This document shows positions 37,801 to 51,618 of a DNA stretch of 64,000 nt, piece by piece. Every line of letters starts with the position of its first letter. The stretch's first letter is position 1. Source of the DNA: Bactericera cockerelli (lineage: Eukaryota > Arthropoda > Insecta > Hemiptera > Triozidae); the NCBI GenBank assembly GCA_024516035.1, contig CM044955.1, forward strand, positions 18,119,551 through 18,183,550, given 5' to 3'. The notes under the pieces were generated by a model. That model made no database searches, was not told the DNA's origin, and saw only the letters and a program-made list of their open reading frames with translations. The position numbers and the translations under genes were made by a program.

Positions 37801-40800
37801 GATAACATCCAATTTCGACAAAAGTTATATTTTTGGAAACGTCTGACCATGCTTCAACTTTTTTTTGCTATTAAAATTCTCGATTCAAAAATTCGCTTTT
37901 TTCGGCCCACCCTAGTACCTAGGTAGTGTGATTTAAGTTTTCTATTCAAAACGGCTTCAAAAAAAGGCAAACAGCTCACCTGAAATTCTGTTCCAATGGC
38001 CAGCAAAGCTTTGGCGTGGACTTGATCATGCGCAATGGCATAAGCCAGTTTGTTGAACGCCTTTTCATTCTGGCCTTCTTGCAAATACAGGAGTCCTAGC
38101 TCTGTGGCGAGATCACTGCTGGCCGAGAAATGCCTGGAGGGAAATTAACAGCCGTATTTATGAACAGAATATGCCGTCTGAGCAGCGTCTCAAGCATGAT
38201 TTCCTTTAATATTATTGGCCAATACCTTGCTTTAGACATTGCTCAGACAAAAATTTCTGTTCATAAATACGGCTGTTAAATTTCGATATGACTGAGTAAC
38301 TGATGCCAGCGTCGCGTCGCATCGCTCAAGTTTAATACTTCATACTTCGTGATGACATACGAAAAAATGTAGGTACTATATTGATTGTGTTAACCGTCAC
38401 ATTATAGTATCCATTCTTGGACTCGAATCACCAGACTCGATTTACGTTGAATAACCAAGTTCACGAGCTGAATTTCCGAACTTGTCTAAAATATAAAATT
38501 AGGAAAGACTGAGCTCTAGAATGAAGTTATGCTTTTTATGCGCGCCTAGTATTGACTATTTATGCAATGTGCAACGCACTTAAATATATAATGAAGTTAC
38601 ATAATTATAATATCATTAAGTTTTGTGACTGATAGGTAGTCTTCACTCAGTGGAAATTGCATTTAGTTTTAAAGTAATTAAATGGGATTTACAGTTTACA
38701 CGAATACCAAGGAATCGAGGGTCTATATTACGCAGTAATAAATAATAATTTTATTATTACGTTTATCAAAAGTCTACTTCTGATATCTGATTCAAGTTTT
38801 GCAATAGAATTTTAGGTTAACATTATTATAATTTACGAATACCCGTGTTTACCACAAAATTTATTTCAAAGGACTCAAACCTATCTTTATAAAGTTAGCC
38901 ATGCGTCAGGTCGAATTATTCACGTGTCGTGCAGACCAATTTTTAAAGAAAACAATTTAATTACCATGTGGGATCAACTAGCCTTGGATACATGCGTTCT
39001 AATACATAAAACCAAAGAATCCATTAATCGCCATGGCAGTATCCAAGGGTACAACACAAGAGGAAGGGATGATCTTGTTACTAGAAGGGAGGCTCTCTTC
39101 CACAAATCTTACCTGGGTGCAGGTATTAAGATATATTATACAATTACCAAACGCACTAAAGGAGAACGATAACATTGATTTATTCAAAATCTCACTGAGG
39201 GAGATTATCATGAATGTGTCTCCCTACAGTCTACAGGATTTGACCCAATCTCTCGTTTCATAATCAGTCAACCTTCTATTCTATCTAGTCATCTATCCTT
39301 TCCTACCCTCCATCTAGTCAAATGTCTTCTGGAACCTATATAAATATTAGCTCAATTATATATTATTTCTTTTTGTCTGTTTTATTTGATGTCACCTTAT
39401 TTGTTTTTTATTCTACTTCTCTGTAACATTGTGTACATGCATTTTTGTATATTTTCACAATAAAAATAAATACCAAATTACCGATATGTTGAATATATGG
39501 TACATAGATTCTCCGAAAATGTCAGACTAAAATGCTAAGTTCGGGTGGCATTTGTTCTACCTTTATTCATTGTCAGAAGATGTGAAGCAGTGTCGTTTAA
39601 TTTTTTAATTAAAATTTAAAATTGAATCCCCCCTTTTCTTTTCTTTTTATATACATCTAATTATGACGACGTAATAGTAATCACAATTGATTAAGAAGGT
39701 ACAAGAAAATTGATAAATTTTATGCAGAAGAAAACATCGGTAAGAGAGTGGGTTGAAATCCTTGTACTAAATATCAAATTTCAAACATTAATTAATTTTT
39801 ATTTTTATGACAGAAGGTAAATAAATTCCAATCTTATTTCCGAGGACTTCTTGGTATTCCCAGAATTTTATAACGATCTTTCGTAACAATCAAGAAACAC
39901 CGAGCGATTTTCGCATTGAGAAAAAATTTCACACCTGAATAAAATAACACGAATCAGTAAATACAACAGCTCACCGAAGTTAAGCAACGTTGAGTATGGA
40001 GAGGTCATAGATAAGAGCCGGCCAGGTCCATTTTTCAGATATTTTACAGGGGCAGTGAATTTTAGAGGGGCAGGAGGTTGAACCCCCCTTGCAATGAGAC
40101 TACAGCAAGTGAAATGCACGTGGTTTGAAATCGAATCAAAAGCAGTAATTAGTAAATAAATAATAATGATAGATAATAATAACAACATACCCAGTACCCA
40201 CAATTTACTAGCATTTCAATTTAAATATTTTCGTTTTCTCCGATTTTTTTTTACATTTAATTTTCAAACGGCAAGCCTATAATTTCATCCAAGTTCACCG
40301 AGTTTTAATTAATGTCCAGTCATGCCGATCAAGCTCGCCGGTAGGCGAGTAGCGCCAGCCAACCGGCTTATATTAACACGAAACATAGTTTATATGAATA
40401 TTTTTTTTATTATCTTCACCCACTTCCCGCTAACTTTTAGCACTTTTTATTTAATTTAGAAGCGAAAATAGATTGGAGTTTCACGAAAGCGCGAGGTTCC
40501 TACACTAAGGAGAAGTAGTTTTCTGGCTAAGGCTAGGTATGAAAATGTTTGAGCCTTGTACTTGCATTTGTGGAGAAAGAATGGATGTCAAAGGCCTACA
40601 TGTTTTAAGTTGAGGCAAAAGTCCTGGTAGAAAGTTTAGGCATAGCCAGCTTAATGATATAATTCAACGTGCTCTCTCTAACATAGATATTCCCTCAAAA
40701 TTAGAACCAGCTGGCTTATCACGGGCTGATGGCAACCGTCCAGATGGCCTAACAATCATCCCTTGGTCACGAGGTCAACATTATATATGATCTGGGACGC

Positions 40801-43800
40801 AACATGTGTAGAAACACTTGCGTCAAGTTACATAAGTAAAACTGTACAACATCCTGGATCTGCAGCTGAAATTGCAGCTCTAAAGAAGCACAGAACCTAC
40901 AGGGAATTGGAAGATAATGGATATATTTTCATCCCCTTTGCTGTAGAGACAATGGGTTCGTTGGGAGCTGAAGCAAAAAACTTGGTGAACGTGTTGGGGT
41001 CAAGGCTAGTGGAAAAGTCAGGTGATGGTAGAACGGGTTTTGCCCTATCACAAAGGATAAGTCTGGCAATACAGAGGGGGAATGCGGCGGCAGTTGTGGG
41101 CTGTGTGCCCCAGGGAGATGAGTTGGATTATTAATTGTAATGAATACATAGTACGCCATCCAAAAAAAAAAAGTTTTCTGGCCACAGCGAATATCTTGAG
41201 TGCCTTCGCTTTATCCAAGCTGCCAACAGAAAGATATATCAGAGCGGGGATGAAAACGTTTCATTACATCATTTAAAGATTTCAACATCACGAGGTGAAA
41301 TAGGTATATTATTGCAAGAGGAGAGGCTTAGTAAAGCACGGCCATGATCAACATCGCGATCATTATGCGGCAATGCCACATTTGGCTTTGCACAGTGTTG
41401 CCATTGAACCAGAAATGAGATCAAGAAATGATACTGCCCCAGCTTGATACGGACATTTCAAAGTCAACGGTGTAATATGGGAAGCAGGGAAGATAGTTTT
41501 TTGACAATCGCATTATTATTGCTGACGCTCCATCTTATGCTTCTCAAAACTGGGCAACTACATCTCGTAATCATGCCACTGAAAAACACCGAAAATATGA
41601 TCTTGCAACAGAAGATGTTTGAGGTTCTTTCACCCCCCTCATTTGTTCAGTAGAAGGAGTGATGCATACTGAATATGACAATTACCTGAAAAGAATGGCT
41701 AATGTTTGAAGCACCACATGGAACAAAACTTTTTCCAATACTCTAGAGTACAATATAAATTTCAGAACAAAACAGTGTGCAGTTGTCAAGGATGTGGTTC
41801 TGTAACCATACAACATTGTTCTTTCAAGAGTATTGTTTTGTTGTATGGCTATTTTTTGTAAGATTCTCAAAATACCAAATCGGAGTTTGCTCAAGGGTGT
41901 TGTTGTGAGGCTATTATTTTAATTGAATTCCTTCAAATATAGAAAATTGACGAATTGGATATCCAGTTCTTTTTAATCATTTCAACACTTGACGACTATT
42001 TTTACACGAAGTGTTTTTTTGGGGATATTTTATTCACCAGCTCGTGACAGTTAACTTTTTGCTTGCGAGCACATCGGAAGTATATTTTCGTTTTTGTGGA
42101 GGAACATGCAAGATAGTAGGTTGCGATAGCCAGGCCATGCACACAAGAAGATAAATTATGTAAGCAAGAAATTCGATGGATTCTAATTTAAAAGTGACAG
42201 GAGGAGAGGAAGACCAAACATGAGGTGAAGAGATAAAATTCAAGAGGACCTGAAGGAAAAACTGTAAAAGTAAGAAAGCATTGGATAGAAACTTACGGAA
42301 AACTTTTTGAAAGCGAAAATATAGGAAAAGACTGCCGACCGCAAGTAAGTTTGGGAAAAGGGTTTAGAGAAAGAAGTTTGATATAGGTAGGTACTCCAGA
42401 ACTTCAACCGTATGTCCAAAGAATTCTAACATTAAAATGCGAAGGGGGCAAGGACTTCGATTGTTATAGACCTCTCTTTAAATTCATTTTCATTAAAAGG
42501 AGTAAAAATGCGAAGAAACTGAATTGAATTTTTCTTAAAGGTTTCTAGATTCATCATTTGGTAAATCAACCTAATAATTTGGTTGAAAGCTTTAGGAAAT
42601 AATCTGATAATATCCTGGTTGGACTTGAATCCGAAGATTCACGAGAAAGTGTTTTGTCCAAATTGGCCAAGTAAATTGTTTAAATTTAATTAAAGGTACC
42701 TATGTACAGTATTTTTTTAATCAACAAAGTGTAAAATAATAATAAAGGAAAATAGTTTATTGACATTCTCTGATTAAAAGATGGGGTAGGAGGCACAGCC
42801 TCGCTGCTCTGTCATCATGATCAATAATTAAATCCCCTGGATTTTTACTTTCCTGTTAATAAAAAAAACTAATTTGCTCAGAATTTTTGATGATCAGTCA
42901 GTTTTCAGTCCCAAAACAATTTGTAAGGTCCCCGCCCATATCTTGATTCTCCACTTTCAGCCAGTGGTTCATGTGTCTGTAAAAGAAGTATTTCAAGAAC
43001 GATCAATACTAAAAATCTGATACACAGGTCAAAAGTACTCGTATCTAAAACGCTGTAGCTTGAAACTTGCGTAAAGGGGTTAGATAAATAAATACAGACA
43101 GCTTTTTTTAAATAAAGGAGGTATTCATATATCACTATCTATTTGGGATCAATAACTGATTTGGAAAACCCATCTTCTCAAACCCTAATTACTAATACCA
43201 AATTTTAGAAACCAAGGAAACTGATGACTAATATTAACGTAGGTTTTTCGGTGGTAGAAACTTCTATAGTGATGGTGGTAGAACCATCTAGTGATATATT
43301 GTCTCCATCTAGTCTATATGTAGAGTAAGTATCCAGACTATCTAGTGATATAAAGTCGGAAATAGTCATTCCCTTCAACCTATGTCTCTTATTACTCCTC
43401 ATATATTATGTAGGTCGTCAGATTCTGGGAAGTCTTACAATTTCTCCGAACTGTTCCCGACGTATTTCAAAAATGATGTCTATAGTTTTCTGAAAAATGT
43501 TCGTTTGAAAAAGTTCAGCTCATTTAACTTCGGGTGACTCTCTCTCTCTCAACTCTTTCTCAACTGCTATAAATTCTCGGCAGTCGCTTGTAAAAACAAG
43601 ATGAATGTGTGAAATTAGTCTTCTCGAAAATGCCAGACAGTTTATTAGGTTTATGCTGGTATAATTTCACTGTGAATTGTGAAAAGCGAGACAAAATAAC
43701 ATGTGCTGTGGTCTTGGTTTTGTAGAGCAGGCAGTTTGTCACTATCATGAAAAAAACTATTTTTTGTTTTCCATGCCAACACTTTTCTATACGAAACAAC

Positions 43801-46800
43801 ATCTTCTTATTTCTTCCAGACAGCACAGTCAACTGGATGTATACCATACTGTTAGGTGGAAAAAGTCTACTTGCCCACCTGGAAATCAGCTGGAGATTTC
43901 CACCTTCCACCTGACCTCCACCTGGAAATCAACTGGAAATGAACTGGAAAGTAACCCAACTTTTAACTGGAAGTCAGTTGCCCAAAGTCAACTGGATTTG
44001 TTCCACTTATTTCCAGCTACTTGTAGCGCTCTCTAGTGGATGGGTAGTAACTCACTACCACAATGTTGACATACCTATTTACCTATACTGTACATTATAC
44101 TACATAATAATCAAATGCTACGCTCTTGGTTTTGAGGTTGTGGGTTCGAATCCCATTATATGCCTTTTTTTTCAAATAATAATAGTAATAAAAATACTAG
44201 AAACAAATGTATATTAGGCATAAATTCAATTTCAGTTATTTAATTTAGAGGCCATGCATTCAAATCTCATGAAGAATATTTTTTTTTTGTATAAAAATAA
44301 AGTAATAAATTTTAAATAGGTTTTTTTTAACGCGTACACACACACAATTTTGAGTATAATTTTTTTTATATAGAAATTTGGAAAGAAAAAGAAAATAACT
44401 AATCTGTTTTAAACAACACAATTCAAATAAGACTCTTTAACATTATTATATTTTTACAATAAGAGTGTTTATTATTAAAAAAATTGTCCCAAAAGTGTAA
44501 AATGCACTATCAAATTTCCATCATGTCACAAGACCTTGTACCAATGTAAAGTATTTCCTAAGTAGGTATAATCTCTATATATAAAACTCAAAGTTATGCA
44601 TGTCTGGCTGACTATGTCCTCTTGGGGTTACAATACCAAACGGTACTCTCACTGAGAGTTCACCCCCCCTAAGCCACCTTCAACATACTAGAAAATTATC
44701 AAAATTAAAATATCTAATACAATTTTCAAGTGCACTGGTAATCAAGTGGTTAATGCGCTAGTCAGATAATCAACCTAGCGTAGGGTTCCGTTGTTTCAAT
44801 TTTTTCCTCATTATGGTTGTGACCACATAATAATAAGACTCTGAGGGTTAGGTGGTAGAAAATGCTTTGAGCATAACCTTTAACCTTACCTGGTGGTTAC
44901 CTTCCAGTTAAAAGGTTTATTATTATTTTTATTGGGACACCGGCCATGAGAAAAAACCTTAATGGTGACAAAATGCCATGTTTTAGCTAGTATAGAAATA
45001 AAATAATGATATCCAATTATAAAATATGCTCATAACATGTACATAATCACAATAAAATAATAATACTATGTAAATTAAAATATATTTCTTTTGAGAAACC
45101 AAAAAATAACAAAGAAATAAACTAATAGCCAGCAGAAAATGAAGATGGGGCATGGAATACACCAGTTTTCATGAAATTGCAAAAGTTAAGCAATGTCTAA
45201 CGGGGTTGAACATGGATTAGTGAATGTTATTATGTATTTGTAATCCTTCATGACAATTTATGTACTGCTGTGGCTAATTAGAATTGCTGGGTTGTTTGCT
45301 TTGAGAATTATTACCAAAAAACATTGTTATACTTAAATTAAAACAAAATTGACTAGTTAAGACTAGTGAAATTATAAAACACAATAGTGTGGAACACTTT
45401 TTTTAAATAGATATAAAATTAACTCAAAATTTAAGGGCCTTCATAGTAATAAGGTGGTAGAGAGAGCACAATAGTTATTATTGTTATTATGAACAGTGCA
45501 CAGTAAATTGGCCAATTAATTTTAAATCAAGTAATCAGGAAGCATGTCACAAAGTACCTAAACATCATTTTTTAGTGTGGCAGAACCACCTATCAGTGAA
45601 ATATTCATTTTATAATAATATGTATTGTACATCTAAATAAAATCCACAGAATGAAAAATTTCACTATCTAGCACTATGCATTCAGCTGTTTCTTTGCTTG
45701 AACCAGAACCTTTTTTTAGCCAACCTATGGTCAAGAGATCTTGAGCATAAAAAATTCTGTTTCCCTTAACACATGAAACTAGCATTCATGGTCCTACTTT
45801 GGCTTGGCTAGGCTAGGTGAGATTAATATGGGTAGCTGGTATGATTCCAAGTGAACTGAAGGTGTTAATCCTACTGAAGGTCCAGGAACAGGAGAGTGCA
45901 GAAAGTTCGTTAGGGTCCAAGTGGATGTCTCTAGAAATGGATGGTTATTGTCAGATGAAAAAGGTGATCCAGTATTAACTGCTTCTTGTCCTCTTTCTTC
46001 TGTCACGATTTAGATAAACTAAAGAACTATTTTTGAAACATCTCGAAAGCAAATTTGGAGTTCAGAAATGACAAAGTAAACACTATGATTGTCCTCTTTC
46101 TTCACAAAGACAAAGTAAAAAATGATATTTGTATTTAAAAATGTTCAAAACTAAATAAAATACCTAATATTTAAGAGAATTATTAATTATTTAAAACAAT
46201 TCACAATTTGTCACAAAAATATCACAATTTCTGAATTTCCTTCAACAAAGGACGAGTTTTATCTACGAGTTTTATCTAAACACTTCCAGTAGTTATAAAA
46301 AAGATCAAAACTAAATAAAATGATATTTGTATTTAAAAATGTTCAAAACTAAATAAAATACCTAATATTTAAAAGAATTATTAATTATTTAAAACAATTT
46401 ACAATCACCAATATCACAATTTCTGAAATTACGACAGATCAAAGATGGCGTCTTCAACAAAGGACGCGTTTTATGTAAACTGGAAAAATATGGAACATTT
46501 CCAGCTGACTGGTCAACTGACTAAATTCTACTCATGTCCTAGCTGGAGAGAGTCGTTATATTTCCAGCTGACTGCCCAGGTGACTGAGTCTAGATGGATT
46601 TTTGTTGGAAATATCCAGGTGGCTGGTCAACTGATTTAATCCATGATGGAAAAATCCAGCTGTCGGGACAGTTGGAGGTCCAGTTGACTTTATACACCTG
46701 GATATTTCCAGCTTAAATCCAGACTGGAAGTCAACTGCCGTGCTGTCTGGGTTACGACAGCTGTCTTTGCATTGTTCAATGCTCCATAATATGTTCTAAT

Positions 46801-49800
46801 AATGTGTGTTATGTAAGGAGGACACCCGACTATCAAATCCATTGGCAACAAATCAAATTGAAGCAAGACACGTCCTCATACCCAACATATAGTGAATTCT
46901 TATTTCAATTACATGGTAGGTAGCAATTTAAGATATAGTATACTATTATCAAGTCACACCTATATGGAATAGGTGGGTACAATGAAATCCAGAAGGGGTA
47001 TATTTTATATCGCCAGGCCGTCTAGTGTCTAGGTCTTAACCCCCTAAGCCATAGAGAACATAAATGAATTATTTACGTACCTCAAAGCGGCCTTATAAAC
47101 TTGTATAGCCTCCTTGATGTTATTTTGCCTCGCATACAATCTGCCCAGCTCGCTGTAATACTCCTCTCGCTGACTTGTACGCAGAGCTTTGGTTAGGTGC
47201 TCTATGGCCTTCTTCTCTTCTCCCAACTTGGAATAGCATAGAGCTGGGGGGGGGGGAATCAACCATTAAATAGATTCTTTAGAAACTCATGATCGGGAAA
47301 GTTCTTTGCCTAATGTCCACAGCTATCAGGAGCTCAGATAACCCTAAAGTTTTAGTAATGCCATGAACGTATAGTACAGAATTTCTTTTCGGTGATTGAT
47401 TATGTATGGTAGTTAGAGATATTTGCTTGTGCTTGTATAAGTAATTTAGTATAAATGTGCATAAATCATTATTTATTTTTTTAAGAAGACAATAATAAAC
47501 TATGAAGCAGACCACTGGATCATTATTTTCTACTTATGTAGGCATGTACTATCGATTATCAAGCAATAATAATACGAGTATACCTACATGTTTTTAGGAA
47601 GGATTTAAATACCTATACTGGATTTAAATACTGCAGTTTTATCTATTCATTCTTTACTTTTACTTACATTCTGTACTAGCCTTACTATAATGTAGCAGAA
47701 ACTCGTATGTGCGTAGTGTGTACCAGTAACTTTACTAAGAGTACTAGCTTTGGATTTTATATTATACTCGTACATAGAACGTTTTAGAATTTCGTATGTG
47801 TTTGCTCTCAAATTGCCTTCATTTTCTATCCCCCCTCTCAACGCTTCTATTTCTGGGATGATATGACTGTTCATATTGTTGATCGCATTTTGTCTCACAT
47901 TTTTTTTAAGAGTTAGATGGATGGGATAGCCTCAGCTATCAATTTCGCCCCTTGGGTGAAATTGATTTTTATCATGCCTCATATGTGCCTTTTTATTCTT
48001 TTTCGCTGTTCTGGTGAGTTTTTTTTCTATCACTGTTATTTACATTTCATTGTTTGTTTTGTGCTATGTCATGTATTTCATCATTGTGTTGTACTGAATT
48101 AGAAAACGGGTATTAATGCCCAGTTTTTTCTTGCACTCACCCGTACTTTCATTTGCATTTCGTTGCTGCTTCAGTGATTCGAGCATTCAACCTGCGATCT
48201 CCATTCACATGATTTGTCTGCTGATACCTAGTTTTGCAATAACAAACAATATTGTTGTTGGCGAAAAAGTTTTCAAAGCTCAGGAGCCAGGGCCCAGGAT
48301 GTAAAAGGAGTTACAAAACTCAATCATTATTGAAAATAAAGTTATTTAAAGATTCTTAAATAAATTGGATCCAAGAAAATAATTAGATGAACCGACTTTG
48401 CTCTCTATAATCTGTATAATATTACAGATGTATAGCCCCATATTCTATCCCCCATAGTACTCACCAATGTTGTAAAGAATACTGCTGTCCGGCTCGAATG
48501 AGAACCTCTCTGCCTTCTTGTAGGTGTCGATAGCAAGCTGCTGTTTTCCTAGAAGAAACCTGAAGGACAAAGCGGTGGGATTAAATTTACAACAGAGGGT
48601 AAAAAGACTTTCATTAGTGTGATAAATTGCTCTAACCAAACTACATCAATAATTTAATGTTTTAACAACACTTGTGTAACACGTTCAAATGTTTCAGTGA
48701 CTTTAAACAACCAATCATTCTAAGAAGTGAAGGAGTTTAAAGATCTTGGTGTCATCATCCAAGAAAACAATAGAATTGAACCCAAAATAAAAAAAATAGA
48801 ATGAATAACGCCAGCAGGAGCCTGTATTCAATGAATTACATACTTATAGCGAAGACAATATCGAAACAACGCCAAAATTAAAAATTATGACACCATAATA
48901 AAACCTGTATTGTTATACGAAAGTGAAACATGACCAATAAAATAAAAGATACTCCTTAAAATGCATTCTTTTCAAAACAAAGTTTTGAGAAAAATACTAG
49001 GACCGATACATGACCAAGAAACCAATCAATTGGAGGAGAAGAAAAAACAGAGAACTGGCAGACTATACAACGAACCCATCATAAAGAATGGCATCCAAGC
49101 CAGTAGGCAGGCCATGTAGCATGTGCTGATGAAGACTTCACCAACATCAAGAGATCTATAGACCTACAGTACGACCAGGCTGCCCTAGAGGACTTTCAAG
49201 GATAAAGTGGGAGGATGCTGTCAGAGATATACTTCTTAGCACCGGAATCCAAGAAGATTGGGAGAGCTTAGCTCAGGATAGAAATAAAAATGAATGGAGG
49301 CGGTTGATACAACAAGTCAATTAACCTCGCTGTCTGTAATGACTAGTGAGTGAGTAAGAGTTGTTTATAATTAATTAAATTGTGGGACCTTTACAACTTC
49401 AAAAATCAGCAGGTTGTTTTTTTTAAGACTTCTAATACAAAAAGGGAGTTTGGTTAGGGCTTGGTAGAGTTACTCCATTAAATATATAATAATATAGGAT
49501 TAGTCTACTCACTGTTAATACTTGTGTCACCCCAGCCAAACAGTAATAAATCATGCAAATCACTTACAATGAACGTGCTACTTGTTTCAAATTTTCAACC
49601 CTGGTCGGGTTTGAGAATGACACTTCTCAAAGTATTTCAGGGACTCCTCAATGCTTCCTTCTCTGCGTAATATGAGAGCCTGAAAACCAAGGGTCAAATT
49701 TTTTATATGAGTTATTAAGTGCCCGTATAACTACATTAACTACTGCCTTTTCTAAAATTATTAAATGTAAAATTCTAAAAGTCGATAGTGTAGGCTCGAA

Positions 49801-51569
49801 ATTACTTGGAAATTCACGAAATTCCTGAACTTGAAAATAAGTGGGTCTGTATATTTAACTTGCAGGACTACTTTTGGCGACCGGTTTGAAGAAAATTTTA
49901 CCTATTTCCGCAGCATGTCGAGGTACTCCATCAAAGGAAACTTTCATGCGACACACCAGCCTCTTAGGCATTTAGTTTCACTTTTATTAAATTTGTTGAA
50001 GTGAAAAGGGTTTCACTTTTAAGATACTAAATTAATTATAATATCATAGCTTACAACTTTGAAACAAGATAAGGTCACGTAAACTTTTCAAACCCTGCTC
50101 CTACTTTTTTCCCGAAGAGTATCCTGAAGATTAAATCTGCAATGACCGTATACAGCACAGTCTGTCTAAGAAGTACCATCTAGTGTAGAGGAGACAGATA
50201 TCCTTTAATTGCTAAAGTTGAAAAAAAATTGAGTTTTCATAATTGAGAAATTTAATCGCACCATGTGTTGTTTTTTTGTTTGGTGGTTTTTATTATTTTT
50301 GCCCAATAAACCATTGAGAGGGTACAAACAGTACCAGTGGATAAGCTATAAGCAGTAGGTATAGGGGATGTTCCTTCACCTTTAGGTCACAGTCCACTCA
50401 GGAAGTGTTAAAAAAGTTGTCCATATAAGGCTGTTTTTTTAACGGCTGTTAGAAGTCATATGGGTACAATAAAAAATATTCCTATAAGAGCTTTTGTTTT
50501 TCCTAAAGATATTACCTAACCTTAGAGAGGTAATTAGTATCAACATTACCTAATTTTACACCGCGGTGCATGCGGTGATCACCGCGCGGTACGATTAAAA
50601 AATATTGCGGTTGCGATTTTAGACTGCCACCGCACCGCGCATTTCGGCGAAATCGCACCGCAGAAATCGCATTAAAAAATTAAGGGCGGAATTAATAGAC
50701 GTTCTTGTAATACCTCTGTGGCGCTAAGTCACAGATTGCGTACTGTGTAAGATAGGGAAAACCGACACTTACCAACGACTTAAGTTATCGATGTTGTCTA
50801 TTAATTCCGCCCTAAGAAATCACATCGCAGTTTGCGGTGGGGTGCGAATCAGAGTCAAAATTCGCACCGCATTCATCACTAGTACGCAACAATAATATAA
50901 CTATACATAATGACTTGGCTCTGTTAGTTTTACTAGCTCCTACATATACTATATAATTATGTAGGTTGTAATTATGTTAAAGCTATGACATTGTGGTTTG
51001 TTCAATATGACTCTTTCTAAAAATCTTTTGAAAGAAAATATTTTCAGTCCGGCACAGAGGTTGTTAACCATAGAGTCCTATGCTACTGTGGTTTGGTGTT
51101 TCGAAATAACTTGAGCTTTAATGCTTTTGTCTCCTCAGAGACTCTGGAAACTGCGACACATTTCTCTTCTCTCTGTCCCTTCCTCCCCGGAGAGTCGTTG
51201 GTCACATTTATATGGCCATACCGACCTTCCTGTCATCGATTCCTTCTCTCTCCCTCCCATGCGTCTGCCTCCCTCCCATGCCTCTGCCTTTCACATCGGC
51301 ATTTGACATAGCAGGTCATCAGTGAGAAGGGAACCAGCCATAACCCGATGACGTTGAGGATAACGATGAGAATGAGAATTAAACGAAAAAATTTATTCCC
51401 TCTATTAGCTGGAAACCGCTCAAACGTTTTCCATGAACCACATACTGATCATACTGGGCTGAGATTAATAAGTGAGGGAAAATGTACTACTGATTTGATA
51501 CCTTTTATAAAAATATGTCCTGAATATTGTCACGCTTTCTACGTAAAACCAAAAGGGTGGCTTTATCCA

Positions 51570-51618
<49 letters not shown>

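Noticed and set aside
35628..37850. Identical 63-codon open frames in both arms (35628-35819 plus, 37659-37850 minus)
   Set aside because: They are mirror copies produced by the foldback arms; identity reflects the palindrome, not selection, and no known domain is present.
43701..44036. 111-codon open frame
   Set aside because: Overlaps the subterminal repeat array (AACTGGAAA blocks) of the 2.9 kb element; periodic content, no domain.
51093..51311. Possible LINE C-terminal block ([12 protein letters not shown])
   Set aside because: Weak similarity without the usual following motifs; could be chance in a pyrimidine-rich region.
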